Of a stretch of DNA of 64,000 nucleotides, positions 1 through 12,396 are shown piece by piece; within the stretch, counting starts at the first letter, position 1, and every line of letters starts with the position of its first letter. This DNA is from Microdochium bolleyi (Eukaryota > Ascomycota > Sordariomycetes > Xylariales > Microdochiaceae). The position numbers and the translations under genes are program-made. The stretch spans positions 496,001 through 560,000 of the forward strand of contig KQ964252.1 in the NCBI GenBank assembly GCA_001566295.1, written 5' to 3'. Below the pieces are notes generated by a model. That model had not been told where the DNA came from and searched no databases. It saw only the letters and a program-made list of their open reading frames with translations.

Positions 1-1532
1 AGGCTCGGGCACGAGAGGATAATCTTGTAAATCGCCATCGTCATATGAGCTGCTTTGTTAGTCCCGTACCCTATCGTTAGTTGGTGTGCGAGATCCCTGC
101 TTGGGTAACAACGTTCAAACGAAGATCTTCCCCGCGGTGCCGAGGCTAGGTTGCCCCTTTTGGGCAACGAATTCGCCCACCCTGGTCAATGTGGCCTAGC
201 ACCAGTCGCGGGCGAGCATAGCAACAAGATGACACGTAGAGTATAGTATTGTCTGAAATGTGGTGGCCGAATTCTCAGTTCGTCTTTCTTCGACGTGCTG
301 CACCGAGATCCTCGGGTCTTGCCAGTTTGACAGAGGAACAAAGGAGGCTTTGCGGAGCACCAGTAGTCAACGAACCGATCAGTGTCGTAACGATTTATGG
401 CGGCTATATGAGCTTGAGGTGGTCGAGGTTCCTCAAGCCCGACTGAGATGATCTTAAGTGCCTGCGCAGGCTTGACAAATTTTGGGTGCTGGAGAACTTT
501 GCCAAACATTGAGCACTATAGTTGCACGGCCCGTGTTTGAGGATGCATACATGCCTCTTGCCCGTGCCCGAGCGGTTTTCAATGGCGTAGTATCTGGAGC
601 AATCAGTGTTTTGTGACAAGGAGTAATGATGATGGAGGCTTCCTTTGACACGAGCATTCTTACAGCTCGAAGGTGCTGACTCTGCTGTGAGATACTATAG
701 ACAGAGCTTGCTGTCGCCGCTGTCATCAACAGCGTATGGATGTTTTCCTAGGTCTCTGCGATGGCCCATCCGGGACCGATGTCTTGCCAAGAGACCAGGA
801 AGGTACTGTTGAGGTTATGACCTATGCCAGGATTGTTACACGAGTGAGGCGTGAAGTTAGGAAGAAGATGCGCCCCTAGGGGCGGGACTCGCAAATTATA
901 GTGTACACTAGGGTGCTTTTGACGTTATACGCGTGGATGACTTGCACAACCTCACCACTTCTAGGGGTTTTCGATCATGTTTCTATGTCAGGGCTTTTAT
1001 TTGTTCATTGGTGTGGTATGAATGCGGTCTCATACGAAGTTCCCTGTCTTCGGGCTTATCAAGTAAGTGCCGCAATATGAAGGATCGTATGGTGAGACGA
1101 TCCATGGACTGATGGTGATTTCCGACCCTGACGCAGCGACGGCTCCTGAGATGCACGGCGACGGACCAAAGGACGCTCAAAAAGCGCAACCATGTGCGGC
1201 TGACTGTCACGTAAGCACGCGGGCACCTGCTTGTCAGCTTGCGCGCGCGGTATATCATGCAGGGCTGCAGCCTGGCCCCCAAACACAACCCCGCCCTGCT
1301 CAACATCGCAGCTGCGTCTGTGACTCTGTGGAGGCTTGTTTTCGTCACTGATGCCGTCCTACTCCGACACCGGCCACGAGACTCGAGTTGCAGCGCTTTC
1401 CAGACGCCCCCCAACGCTCCGTCCGACTGCAACGAGCAGCAACGCTCAACCTCGACACGCCACCGCCCGAGGCCATGTCCTCGTCGTCCTGCGAGGGCTG
1501 TTGGCGTCTCCCCGACCCGCGCTCCTCCCGCA
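1..1532. other. Intergenic / upstream region
   Basis: No reading frame here has convincing protein character. The last part is the leader of the kinase gene that starts at 1533. In-frame codons upstream of 1533 exist from about 1239 but read as low-quality Arg/Pro-rich sequence with no counterpart in the tandem paralogue, so they are treated as untranslated. Confidence 0.5.
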
Positions 1533-4500
1533 ATGCCGCGGTTCGAAGACCTGCCTGACATCGTTCGCGACGCCCGCATCGAGACCGAGTTCCCCGACGA
1601 GTACACCACCAAGCACGTCCGATACAAGGCCGGCACATCCGCCCGCCATCGACGACTGCGCAAAGAGGAGACATGGACGCGGTCATCCTTGCTGGGACAG
1701 GGTGCCTACGGCATCGTCTATCTTGAGCATCGAAAGGATGACCTCAAACAACGAAAGCGAGCAGTCAAGGAGATCAAGAAGTTTGTGCGACCTGGCATAG
1801 AAGTCGACTACTGGAGAGAACTCGAGGCGATATTCAAGTTCTCCCATCCAAAGGTAAGTCGGTGGGGACCTCGGACCTTCGAACCCACAAGATTATGCTT
1901 CGGTGCCGGCTGTGAATGGCACGGCTGACTCATGGCGAACTTCTCCACGCCTAGTATTCACATTGCTTTGTCACTGCCGATGGCTGGTTCGAAAAGGACG
2001 ACTCAGTCTTCATCTCGATGGAATATTTGCCGCTTGGCGACTTGCATACACACCTCGCGCAACCCTTACCAGAGCGAGAGGCAAGGCAGATTGCTACACA
2101 GCTGCTCGATGGCCTGGAGTTCATGCATGGTAACAACTTCGTCCACCGAGATCTGAAGCCAGGAGTAAGATTATTACCTTCTACAGATTGCTACAAAAGC
2201 TGACAAGGTCGTACGCAAACAGAATATCATGGTTGTGGATCCCTCACCGGAATGGTACATCAAGATAGCAGATTTCGGTATCAGCAAAAGGCGACGAGAA
2301 GACGTCTCAACCCTCAACACAATGGGCCGAGGCACCGAGGGCTATGCAGCGCCAGAGGTCCTGGGTCTAGGGCACGCCCATGAGAACGCGTCTTACACAT
2401 TTCTCGTTGATATGTGGTCCCTCGGCGCCGTGGTATACAAGCTTCTGACTCGCCAGGCGGCTTTTCAGAACCTCAAGAAGCTCTACAAATACGCCGAAGG
2501 CGATTCAGAATTTCCTTTTGGACCATTAGATGCGGTCAAGGCATCTCCGTTGGCCTCTGACTTCATTCTCGCGCTGATGTCACCCCGACCAGAAGCCCGG
2601 CCTGCAGCAGCATCTGCAAAACTCCATCATTGGCTTGAGATGTCGTCATCTTCCGAGGATGCAAGTGTGGATGCGATTTGGTAGGTCCAGCTCCAACGGA
2701 CCCTTTTCTCTCTATAAGCTAACTTATCCCTTAGTGATGCTGCGATGCTTTCCGGTGGCGATAGGTCAGAATCAAGCGACAGCGAAGATTCTATTGCGCC
2801 ATCGGCTCCAATCGACCCAGACGCCAGCGTTAACGCTGAACAAACTCCAGCGAAGCAAGCACTCCCACCCTACCACGCGCCGTACATTGAGCCAGGCACA
2901 GACGATGCTCAACGCGGTCGGCTGCCCCATCTTCCCATGGAGTCTAGGACCATCCTAAAGACAGCCTCTCAGAGCAACCTCAAAGCGGCAATTACACGAC
3001 TTCGAAGCCAGCAGGAGGTCTCGAGCAAGGATGAAGCAGTCCTGGAATCCGATGATGCATCAACACGCATGACTGATAGCTCCAGCTCTGGCTCACAAAA
3101 TGGCTCTGCAGTGGCGGGTGGGCTTGAAAATCTCCCACGGCGCACTAGCGAGGATACTCGAAGCGCCGAAGAAGAACGGCCAGAATGTCAGCCCCATCCT
3201 GACAACGCAGATCAGTCGAGCCTTGAGATTCATCGACCTGGAAGGCCATTCGCCCGCCGTCGTTCCACCTTCTATGCCAAAGCAGAAGGCTTCGGAGATC
3301 GTGTCGAAGTTTCGAACATTACCCGCTTCGGCGACACAAAGACGACATGTTTCGCCTGCGGAAAAGACGTACGAAGGCACGAGAAAAAGTCTGTCGAGTT
3401 GGAGTGTGGTCATGTGCAGTGCGTGCCATGCCTGGAGCAGGCGTTCAAGCAGGCCGTCAGGGATCCCATGGCTATGCCTGCACGCTGCTGCACTCACGAC
3501 TCTATCCCGTTGACTCTCATGTCTATCTGCGACCTACCGCCAAGCTTCCGAGAGAGCTTCACCCGCAAGATGCTGGAATATTGTCGGAAACGTATTTCCT
3601 GCCCGAACGAAACGTGCCGCGCCGACGTGCAGCTTGATTCGGCAACCTACCACAGACACGCAGATGACCACCTGGTCATTTTGTGCACAGAGTGTTCCGT
3701 CGAGATTTGCAGTGATTGCAAGAGCTTGAGCCACCCCACAATGTGCGTTCCTGATCTTGGAACAAGAAAGCTGGTTGCGCTTCTTGAAGCAGAGCGGTCG
3801 ATCAAAATCACCGAGGTCGACCTCCCGCAAGAGATCAAGATCCGGCGGGCGGCGCAAGGCAGGAGTGACCAGAAATTTTCGCCCAACAGCCCCTCTGAAG
3901 CAAGACCTCTCAGCAGTACCTGCAGGCACTGCCGCAAAGGATATGTACGATACGTATTCGAAGATGTCCCATGTGGGCACACGTTCTGCCATAGCTGTCT
4001 GTTGGGGTGGTTCCTGCTGGGGTTAATTTTGCCACAGCATAACCCTCCAAGATGCTGCGGCATCGAACTGGGCGAGCAGGCATACAGGAGAATACTGGTG
4101 AGCCCAGAACTAAACGAGATATGGCTGCGCCAACAACAGCTTTCACATACGGGGTCCTGGGCCTGCCCGACCGGGCTCCACGTGGTCAAGAATCTTTTCA
4201 TCACAAGCACCATCCCTGCGGTATGGAAACCGAAAGCGCAGTGCAACGACTGCGGACGCTTCCATGGCCTCTTTTGCATTCGCTGCAATGAGAAGTGGCA
4301 CAAGACTGTCGACTGTCCGGAGTTTCAGCTCATCGAGGACCTCAGTAGTTCCTGGTTGCTGGTGAACTGCGTCCACCCATCCTTTGTGCATCAACTGAGC
4401 CAGGCGGTCATGTTTGAGCGCGAGCTCCGCCAAGGATCCAAGGCATATCAGTTCCAGCGCGCGAGGAAGTTTCTCGATGGCAGAACAGAAAAGATCCAGG

Positions 4501-4640
4501 CTCTCCGGCACGAGATACCCCGAGGGAACGTGTTTACAGACAGTGCTTCTGACGGTAGCTCTTACGAGAGTGACTCGGACTCAGAAGGCTCGCGGCATCT
4601 CAATCAAGAGCATTGGAAAGCAGTCAGAGACAGGCGATGA
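1533..4640 (+). CDS. Ser/Thr protein kinase fused to two RING-IBR zinc modules
   Basis: Predicted 964 aa from four exons: 1533-1853, 1955-2164, 2223-2680, 2735-4640. Each junction has GT-AG ends and keeps frame. The start is chosen because the protein then begins MPRFEDLPDIVRDA, matching the paralogue at 5277. The kinase domain (about 53-320) has a glycine loop GQGAYG, the AVK lysine at 79, HRDLKP at 171-176, DFG at 194-196 and APE at 220-222, so it looks catalytically intact. A polar Ser-rich linker follows. Module 1 begins at C535 (CFAC, then CGH and CVPC) and runs into an IBR-like Cys/His series ending near 665. Module 2 (about 726-860) repeats a RING (CRHC, CGH, CHSC) and an IBR-like block (CNDC, CIRC, WH, CPEF). 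I see no third RING2/Rcat module with a catalytic Cys, so ubiquitin ligase activity is inferred only. Cellular role unknown. Confidence 0.85.
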
Positions 4641-5276
4641 TGAGGAAAATGATTTGAATTTTACTGGCTTAGCAAGATGACGGCCATGATGGCCGAACTT
4701 GTTGACCAATGCATTTGTTTGAGCTGCTGCCGAAGGTGTAGACCGAGCAAATCAGGATTCCCCGAAAAGAAGTTATGATGTGAAGATAAGCAGTAGTTGT
4801 TGCGGCACACTTCATAAAGCTCACGCCTGCCTTTCCCTGATCTTTTTCGCTCGTCTGCTCCCACGAGTCCGTCCCATTGGTGTTTTCCATTTTGCCAGCC
4901 TGTTGCACTTGGCTGGTCCCAGGGGTGCTTAATGTCGGCGCGGGAAGGCTGGCAACGCCACGCATGCCGGCCAGGACAAACATGCATGTCAGTCTGCCTT
5001 GTGGTACGCAAAACCCCGCATGCATGCTGCCGCAATACAGACACACATGGCATGTGTTGGCAGCCGTGCTCTGCGCGTGCCTGCCTTCTACAACTCCCAT
5101 CCGCGCAGCGACGAACGCGCATCATGACGGTACGACCGACAACCGGCGTCACGAGACCGAGCGACTCCTTCGATAACTCCCAGAATATTCTCATCAACTG
5201 CTCCCGGCCGGCGCAGCTGGTTTAGACGTCTGAATCGACTGGCTGGCGCTGTTGACGCATCAGAACCTTTGCGACG
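4641..5276. other. Spacer between the tandem kinase-RING/IBR genes
   Basis: It holds the 3' end of the first gene and the promoter of the second. Several GCATGC/ATGCAT palindromes cluster around 4960-5035. No similarity to the upstream region of the first copy was noticed, so the promoters appear to have diverged. Confidence 0.5.
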
Positions 5277-8045
5277 ATGCCGCCTTTCGAGACTTTGTCA
5301 GACATCGTCCGCGATGCCCTCGTCGAAACCGAGACGATAGACAACCAGACCACGAGACACATCAGATACGAAGCAGGGCGCTCCGCACGGCAGCGCCGCG
5401 TCCGCATAGAAGAGCAATGGAGACGATCGCGCCAGCTGGGTCAAGGTGCCTGGGGCACCGTCTATCTCGAGACATGCGTGAACCCAGGCTTCGGTAGCAG
5501 ACTGAGGGCGGTAAAGGAGATCAAGAAGTGTGTCTATAACGGCGAAGAGCTAGACTATGGGAGGGAGCTGGAGGCCATCTTCAAGTTTTCACACGCGAGA
5601 GTGAGCAACCCGTCTGGATGATCCGGAGTAACCGGGCACTGACGCTGACGATTGTGCGCCAAACAGTATAACCACTGCTTCGTGGCTGCAGAAGGGTGGT
5701 ACGAAGAACAAGACCGGGTTTACATACTCATGGAATACTGTGAGCTCGGAGACTTGAGCGCTCTTGCGACAAAGCCACTTCCCGAAGCTGAAGTCCAACA
5801 CATCGCCACGCAAGTCCTGGAAGGTCTGGTTTACATGCATAGTAACCAGTTTGTCCACCGCGACCTGAAGCCAAGCGTAAGTCTCCCCCGCAATGCAGAA
5901 ACACCTCGATGCTGTGAAGAAACACTGCTGACAAGGGCCAAGAATGTCATGGTCATCAATGCAGCTCCAGAATGGTTCGTCAAGATCGCTGATTTCGGGA
6001 TCAGCAAACGGCGGCATGCAGAAGTCACCACACTGCACACGATGCACATCGGCACTTTCGGATACGCCGCGCCAGAAATATTTGGGTTCTGCGAGGACCA
6101 CCAGGCCGACTCCTACAGCTTCACTGTCGACACATGGTCCCTTGGAGCGATGGTCTATAAACTCTGCGCTTTTCGTCTCCCTTTCAGCGATTTGGGACAA
6201 CTTGCACGGTACACAACTGGAACGTTTGAGCTCCCCATCAGCCATCTAGAGACGGAAAAGTTGTCTGAGACCGCCACGAACTTCATATCCACTCTTCTGT
6301 CTCCAACCCCAGATGCGAGACCCTCTGCCGTATCCGCCCAGCTCCACGCCTGGATCAGTCACCCTGCCGCGGACACGAAACGAACAGAAACACAGATGAA
6401 CAAAAAGAAGCCTTCAGACAGCCTCGTTCTGTGTGCCGCACCCTCGATATCGACGAGGGAAGCGGCTGGGGACCGAAATGAAACAATATCCGTGGTTGGA
6501 ACGGGGGAGTACCAACCTCCTTACGCGGAGAGTGTCATGAACATCTCCATGAGCAGTTCCCAATCTCGTGACCCGGTTGATTTCACAACGCGGCAGTCAA
6601 CGCACCAGACTTCGAATGCTGTACCCCAGCCCCAGCTTGGAGGACGACAAGAATTCACGGACAGAGCAGGGGATCCAGAACCCGTTGGTGTAGGGGAAAG
6701 CTCTGTCTTCGTTGTAGGCCATAATGCAGCACCGCAGACTGCTCAAAATGCTGCCAAGAACTATCGCCAGCACGGGGCACTCGTAGGGCAGCATCAAGCG
6801 ACTTTGGCACACAACTTGCAAAGCGCGAGTGTCTCGACTGTCGCAGGCTCAATAGAGCCCAGCTCAGTTCGACCTGGTATCACGCACGCTCCTCGTCTAT
6901 ACGAATCAGACATGGACTCGACAGACGCTGCGGATCAGATGGACGACCCCGATGACTGGTATCCAAGTTTGGTGTTGAGTCCGCATAAGACGATCCGAAC
7001 ACTTCGCAGATCATGTCAAATCTGTATGAGACTGTTGGCAGCTCCTGCCACTGAAATGGTCGCTTGTGGCCATTACATTTGCCACAGCTGCCTATACCTT
7101 CGCTTTCTCTTCACCACGGTAACGCCCCCGAATGGTCTCGATTTTCTATGCTGCCGAACGGAATTTGAGCTGGAGTACTGTACTAGGATTCTCGTGGAGC
7201 CCGGTCTGAATGACATCTGGGAAAAACACACGCAGATGGCCGAGCGGAGAGTCTGGATTTGCCCCAAAGATGCCCACAACGTTACCATTCAACAAAGTCT
7301 TCGGTGGGCGTACAATCCCAAGGTACATTGCAAGGCCTGCGGTTCCGGACAAGGTAGCTACTGCCTTCGTTGTGAGACGGCATGGCATGGTACTGCATGT
7401 CCCGAATTCGAATATCTTTCCGCTCTTTTGAGCGCACTCGAGGAAAACAGCGACCCTCATTACAGCCAATCTCCGTTCCTTTACATGCTAAGAAGGAGTT
7501 TGAATACTGAACGAACGATTCGCCGTGGCAAAACCAACAACAGTTATGACAAGATCACCTTCGACGACTCACGCTGTGGTGAATTCGGAAGTAACCTCAA
7601 TACTGCGATATCTGCGGATGACAGCGAAACTAGCAGATCTCTATCACCTTCGCCAGACACATCCGATCGTTCATCCAGTAGCGATATGCCCTATCTCAAC
7701 AACTACGGACAACGCAAGAGATATAGTAACTCGTCAGAATATGAAGAGCCGCTCTCAGATAGTCCGGGTGAATCCATCGTGGTGCGCTCATCACAACGAC
7801 GCAAGAGAAGACATCGTGATGCGGGCACGAGTGATCGAGGCTTCATCCCATGGTCTTCCCGCACACGTACGGCGTCGCCCGTGCCGGCCTCGTTGCTAAG
7901 CGGACACTGCGCAGAAATCTCACCTGACAGAAAGGGACCCAGAGAGGTGCGCCCCTACGGAGGTGCGTGGACTCAGTGGAATAACAATGAGCATGCTTCT
8001 TCGGCAGTGAGTGTCATCACTTGGCGCAACTATGTGGAACCATAA
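5277..8045 (+). CDS. Ser/Thr protein kinase fused to one RING-IBR zinc module
   Basis: Predicted 878 aa from exons 5277-5600, 5667-5876 and 5943-8045. The first two introns sit at exactly the positions of those in the upstream paralogue, and exon 2 is 210 nt in both. The 66-nt second intron (5877-5942) is a multiple of three and has no stop, so the frame also reads through it; splicing restores KPSNVMV as in the paralogue. Kinase motifs are complete: GQGAWG, AVK, HRDLKP, DFG, APE. The linker is polar and Ser/Thr-rich. A single RING-IBR unit starts at C536 (CQIC, CGH, CHSC; then CKAC, CLRC, WH, CPEF) and matches module 2 of the neighbour, including a shared ILV-P-LN-IW stretch. The equivalent of module 1 is absent. 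No RING2-like catalytic module follows. The C-terminal 200 residues are Ser/Arg-rich. Confidence 0.85.
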
Positions 8046-10398
8046 AGAGGAGTTGCTTTGCTAGGGTGGATTGCGAGTACCTTCCATTTGTCTGGTTGAA
8101 AGTTGACATCTGAAAACGGCATAGCAAGTTTCAGTCATCGTTCAACAAGCAACGTCATTTCAGTATCACCGTGCAGAAGATGCCGCGTCGTGTGAAAGGA
8201 GCTTGGACATCAAGCACCAGATAATCCGTGACATATTTACGGAAACGAAGCCAGTTCTCAATCCGCTTCTGCCAGCTCAGGCCCTGATGTGTCAAATCTC
8301 TCATTCATTCCGTCCACCAAGTGTTACGTGCTGTTGCCATGGTACCATTATTGTTCTGCCACACTCGCACCCTTTCTTTTTTTTCTCCGGCCAGCTCTAC
8401 CAGCTCTACCAGCGACGACGTCAACTCTTCACTGCTCTTCTCTTGATTGAACCCCCTAGATTGCCCGAATTCTACCAGAATGACATCGCGTTCAGAACCC
8501 CAGCGGACGAGGATGTCGAACCGATTCGCGATGCAGCCGCTCAACTCTGTGCTTCAACAAGACTCAACTGGCATGCTAGTTGTGTAGTCCTGCACCATTT
8601 CTGCACGAAGAAGTCAGCAGCAACAACTTCTGCTTTGACCATCCCAGGAGCCCAATGTGGTATTGACTGCTGGGGGTTGGGATACCACCCGTCAGGATCA
8701 CGGCCTGTATGTGGAGCGTTCGAGATACAAACCTTTTAACTAGTTGGGCTTCTGGAGACTACCGGCTTATTGGAGATTGTTTACATAGTCGAACTGTGGC
8801 GAGTTTATGTTTCTTTCGTGATCGTAGTCTTTTCAGTATGTGTTGGATTATGAGACATGGAGGATGATTTGAACAGGGTTGCCAGACTTGCTGGGAGCAC
8901 GGCATGATGGAATTTGCGCGCTTTCCGAGGTTGGTTCTTGTCGTCGCTTGAGTAGGACTTTGGGGGCTGCAGCGTTGTCTCTCGGCGGCCAAAAGAATGA
9001 GAGTCCGAGTATGTCCACGGACTGGTGACGAAGAAAAGGCTTGCCATGAGATGGAAGGGCTCGTTTGTTGAGCACCGCACGGCAACAGTTCGAGCCGTGT
9101 TTAGAGTCCTGCTTTGCGAATTGTAGGCCGGCGCCAAGATCTGGGAGGCCCCGTTTCGTGTGATCGTGCTATTCTGCACACTTTCGCGCACAATTTCGGC
9201 GGCCGTATCAGGTGGTAGAAGCAGGTTCAGCTGTGCTCACGCAGGTCGGATCGAGCACTATTCTGGCGATGCAGAACTGACTTCGCAAACTGTGGTGGTC
9301 GAAGGGCATCCTGTAGCCGAGCTTGCTATGCAATGCAATGTGTAACTCCAAAGGCTTGGTCGATGTCTTTTCAGAGAGGAAGGTGTGTGCCTTACGTGCT
9401 CCGAGCCGGATGTGGGTGTTACCGTCGTCCATCTGCTCCAGTCAAAGCGTCGGGAGCAGTCATGTTGAGCAGAATTCACTAGAAGCTGTCGGAAAGACCC
9501 ATTGAGCCTCTCATAGTGTCTTGTAGCTCTAGAAGTTTGAGTTGAATGCTTTCATGCAGCGAATGGTGCTCTGCGATTGGGACATTGTCCAGGCTGCGGT
9601 GCCTTAGCTCCATATCAAAGTCCTCCAGCCTGGCCCTCCTCCGCCTGTTGCCGGGGAGAACAATGGCCAGCCACGCAACTCTTCGAGGGCACGACCAAGA
9701 GTATTTTAACGCTCCACTCCTTGTAGCAGAGGCAGGCAGCTTTCTTCCAGAAACATCACACTCCATTCTGCACCCACACCAGCGCTCCTCTTTGCGCACA
9801 TCACCAACTTCGTTATTGCACAGCGACGCAGCGTCTTGGAGACGTCTAGGGACATGTTCAAGAATCACGGTCTCCTGAAGAACACCATAATGTAAGTTTG
9901 AAAGCCCATCTCTCAAAGCGCTGTTGCACAGAAAAGTTTCTGGCTCTCCTCCTGGTGACCGACCCCGCTCCACTCCCGCGAGGCCATCGCCAATACAACC
10001 ACGCTGACACTGCACAACCACGCAGCTGCACCCTGCACTTCGAGCCGTGAGACTTTTTACAAGGCGTCGTTGCAATCAAGTCTCCCTGAGGACATCTTTT
10101 TGGTCACAAGACTTGCCAGAGACGGGATCGTGAGTATCCCCACGGTGCTGCCCCGCCAAGATCGATGATTCACAAACTGACTATACCCTCACGTGCCACT
10201 CAAGGGCGCCGACGAGTCCGACATTTCCACAACACAATAAGCCCAACACCTTTGAGAAGCTCTAGATCGCAGCATTCTCTTCAGCATATTCCTCTCGCCA
10301 AACCTGCAGATCTGCATTCATCAGAAATTTCTCACGCAATCCCCCTGCACCAACACCTGTTACACTTTCCTGCACATCCCTTCACATACATCGCAACC
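8046..10398. other. Gene-poor spacer
   Basis: No gene is supported. A minus-strand open frame at 9479-10075 could encode up to 198 residues, but it has no recognisable motif and atypical composition. A pyrimidine-rich stretch with a repeated AGCTCTACC lies at about 8380-8412. Confidence 0.45.
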
Positions 10399-12396
10399 AT
10401 GCCTCCAAAGAGAAGTAATCCCCCAGGCCTTATTACCCTTATGAGGGAGAGATTGGTGCCTCATGCACCAATCCCAGAGCCCCAGGTCGGTCCATCGGGA
10501 CACATCAGTCCCTTGACACTCGACGCGCCCTCTCCGGCCACATCTGATGGCGGCTGGGTACCCGACGACGCAACCATTGTCAACACGATGCGGAGTGCCA
10601 CTGAAGGCATTAGCTACAATGCTCTCAATGTCATTGCCGATCAGGCTGAGGTTCGTAATGCCGCTCACGACGGCGAGATGAACCTTCGTGGTCGGACACT
10701 CGTCCGCGGTGCCCACAGACTCCACCCTCCTCATATCCAGACTCAGATCAACGCTCTCGCGGGCGATGCTCTCGACAGACAGCGTCCTCGTGCTCCCGAG
10801 AGCTCGAGCCATGAACATGTGGAGGTCCAGCTTATGACCACCACTACTACCCTTCCAGCTCCCAATTCATCAGTCAGTGCTGACGAAACCAGTCCCATCT
10901 TCGCAATGGAGGACGACAGCGGCGCTCTGGACGGCGAGGGTGGTCGTCAGCGTGCTCACCAGCAGCAGCTCATGTATACCAAGGACGAGAAGGCCAACAC
11001 GAGTGACGATGACTACGAGATGGTCCTTGCAGAAGCCGCGGACAGGCGCAGCAACAACGAGAACATCAGTGTCATGCTGGAGTAAGTTTTGATGCAGAAT
11101 TCCGTGCCTTTTCTCTCACAGTCGTCATGGCCGCCTTGCTGACGATAATATCTCCATGTCCAGTCGCTACCTTTCCACCAGCCATCATGAGCCGGCCCTC
11201 CGAGCTCTCTTGCGCCAATCAGTCACGGGTCCCAACACCGCCCCCGGCAACTACTTCCCTGCAAGCAACAACGATGAGGACCTCTACAACGCCTCCCCTG
11301 TCCGGAGTGACTTTGCCTCCCCTATTCGAGGTAGCTCTGGAGTCCGCTCCGTCCCGTCATCTCCCACCTCTCCCGCTCAGCCGGGCCCTTGCACCACTGC
11401 TGCCGCTCACGACGACGGCAATTTCGTCAACATCATCCCGGAGGTCACTGATGCCGAGCTTCTCGCGGACAACAACTACGCCTCGGGCCGCACCATGCCC
11501 ACCGTCACTCCAGACGGTTCTTTCGACTTCCGCGAACGCGCTGTGCCCGCGGCTACCACCAGCGCCGCTATGACGCGTAACTGGACCACGCAGGCTGAGA
11601 ACCGCGAGTCTGGGATCTGGGGACGCTATGACATCAATGGGTACATGCTCCCAACCTCCAATTCCAACCCTGGCCCTCATTGGAATGAGCCAAGGGAGCC
11701 TACAAGTGAAGAGCTTCTGGCAGATGAATGTGAGAAGCACCATGCGCACTTTCAGGATAGACGATGACTAACCGTTGATGACTTTCCCCCCCGAACAGTG
11801 GCCGCCCACGAGGCTCTTCTCAGCGAGTCCACGACAACACTCCTCGACATGATGGCACCGCGCCCAGCGAGTGCACCAGCCATCATGGCCGTCCCGGTCC
11901 CCTCAGCATCTACCCCAGTCTTGCAGCCCCGCCACCGCCGCTCGCCGTCCACGCCGGCACGCCCCGAAACCCACCCGCGCCGCGTCCGGACCACGCTGCA
12001 GCTCCTGCTGCTCTTCCCGTCCCTCGCGTTCGCCGGTACCGGCATCCTCGTGAAATGCCCCTGGACCGTGGCCGGGATCAACCGCTGGCCGGGCTACCCG
12101 AAGCTTACGCCTGCGTCAATGACAATAACCACAGCGCCGCCGATCCCCGCGGCAACTGGAGCAACAGCTACCACGGAGTGCGGCCCCGTGGTCACCATGA
12201 CGGAGGAGCTCCCGCAGGACGCCACAGCAGCAGCGGCAGCCACCGTGCCGTGGCATATGGTCACGAGAGCATTGTGACGGCCTCCCCCTCCGTCGCGGAC
12301 CTCGTCGATGTGTATGATCGCCCCGTGCTGCCCGAGCTCCCAGAGTGGAAGAGTCTGTCCGAGGAGCTGGAGGACGACATGAAGTCTACTTTCTGA
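10399..12396 (+). CDS. Hypothetical low-complexity protein with one possible membrane segment
   Basis: I do not recognise this protein. Exon 1 (10399-11081) begins MPPKRSNPPGLITLMRERLV and joins at 11164 in frame. Exon 2 (11164-11729) appears to splice at 11798/11799 into a GC3-rich frame that encodes a hydrophobic run LQLLLLFPSLAFAG near 12000-12040, a candidate single membrane helix. From about 12100 a different frame is clearly coding, to a stop at 12394-12396 and ending in an acidic tail. A GTACCG...AAG intron at 12036-12103 (68 nt) would join the two frames, but the donor is weak; a sequencing or real frameshift is the alternative. The product is rich in Ser, Pro, Thr and Asp/Glu with no enzyme motif. 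The start has a leader full of pyrimidines. The gene is likely real; its 3' half is uncertain. Confidence 0.6.

Noticed and set aside
1239..1532. Longer N-terminus of the first kinase gene
   Set aside because: In-frame but poor in protein character and absent in the paralogue, which starts at the equivalent of 1533.
8203..8739. 178-residue open frame
   Set aside because: No motif, mixed low-complexity content and no codon bias; probably chance.
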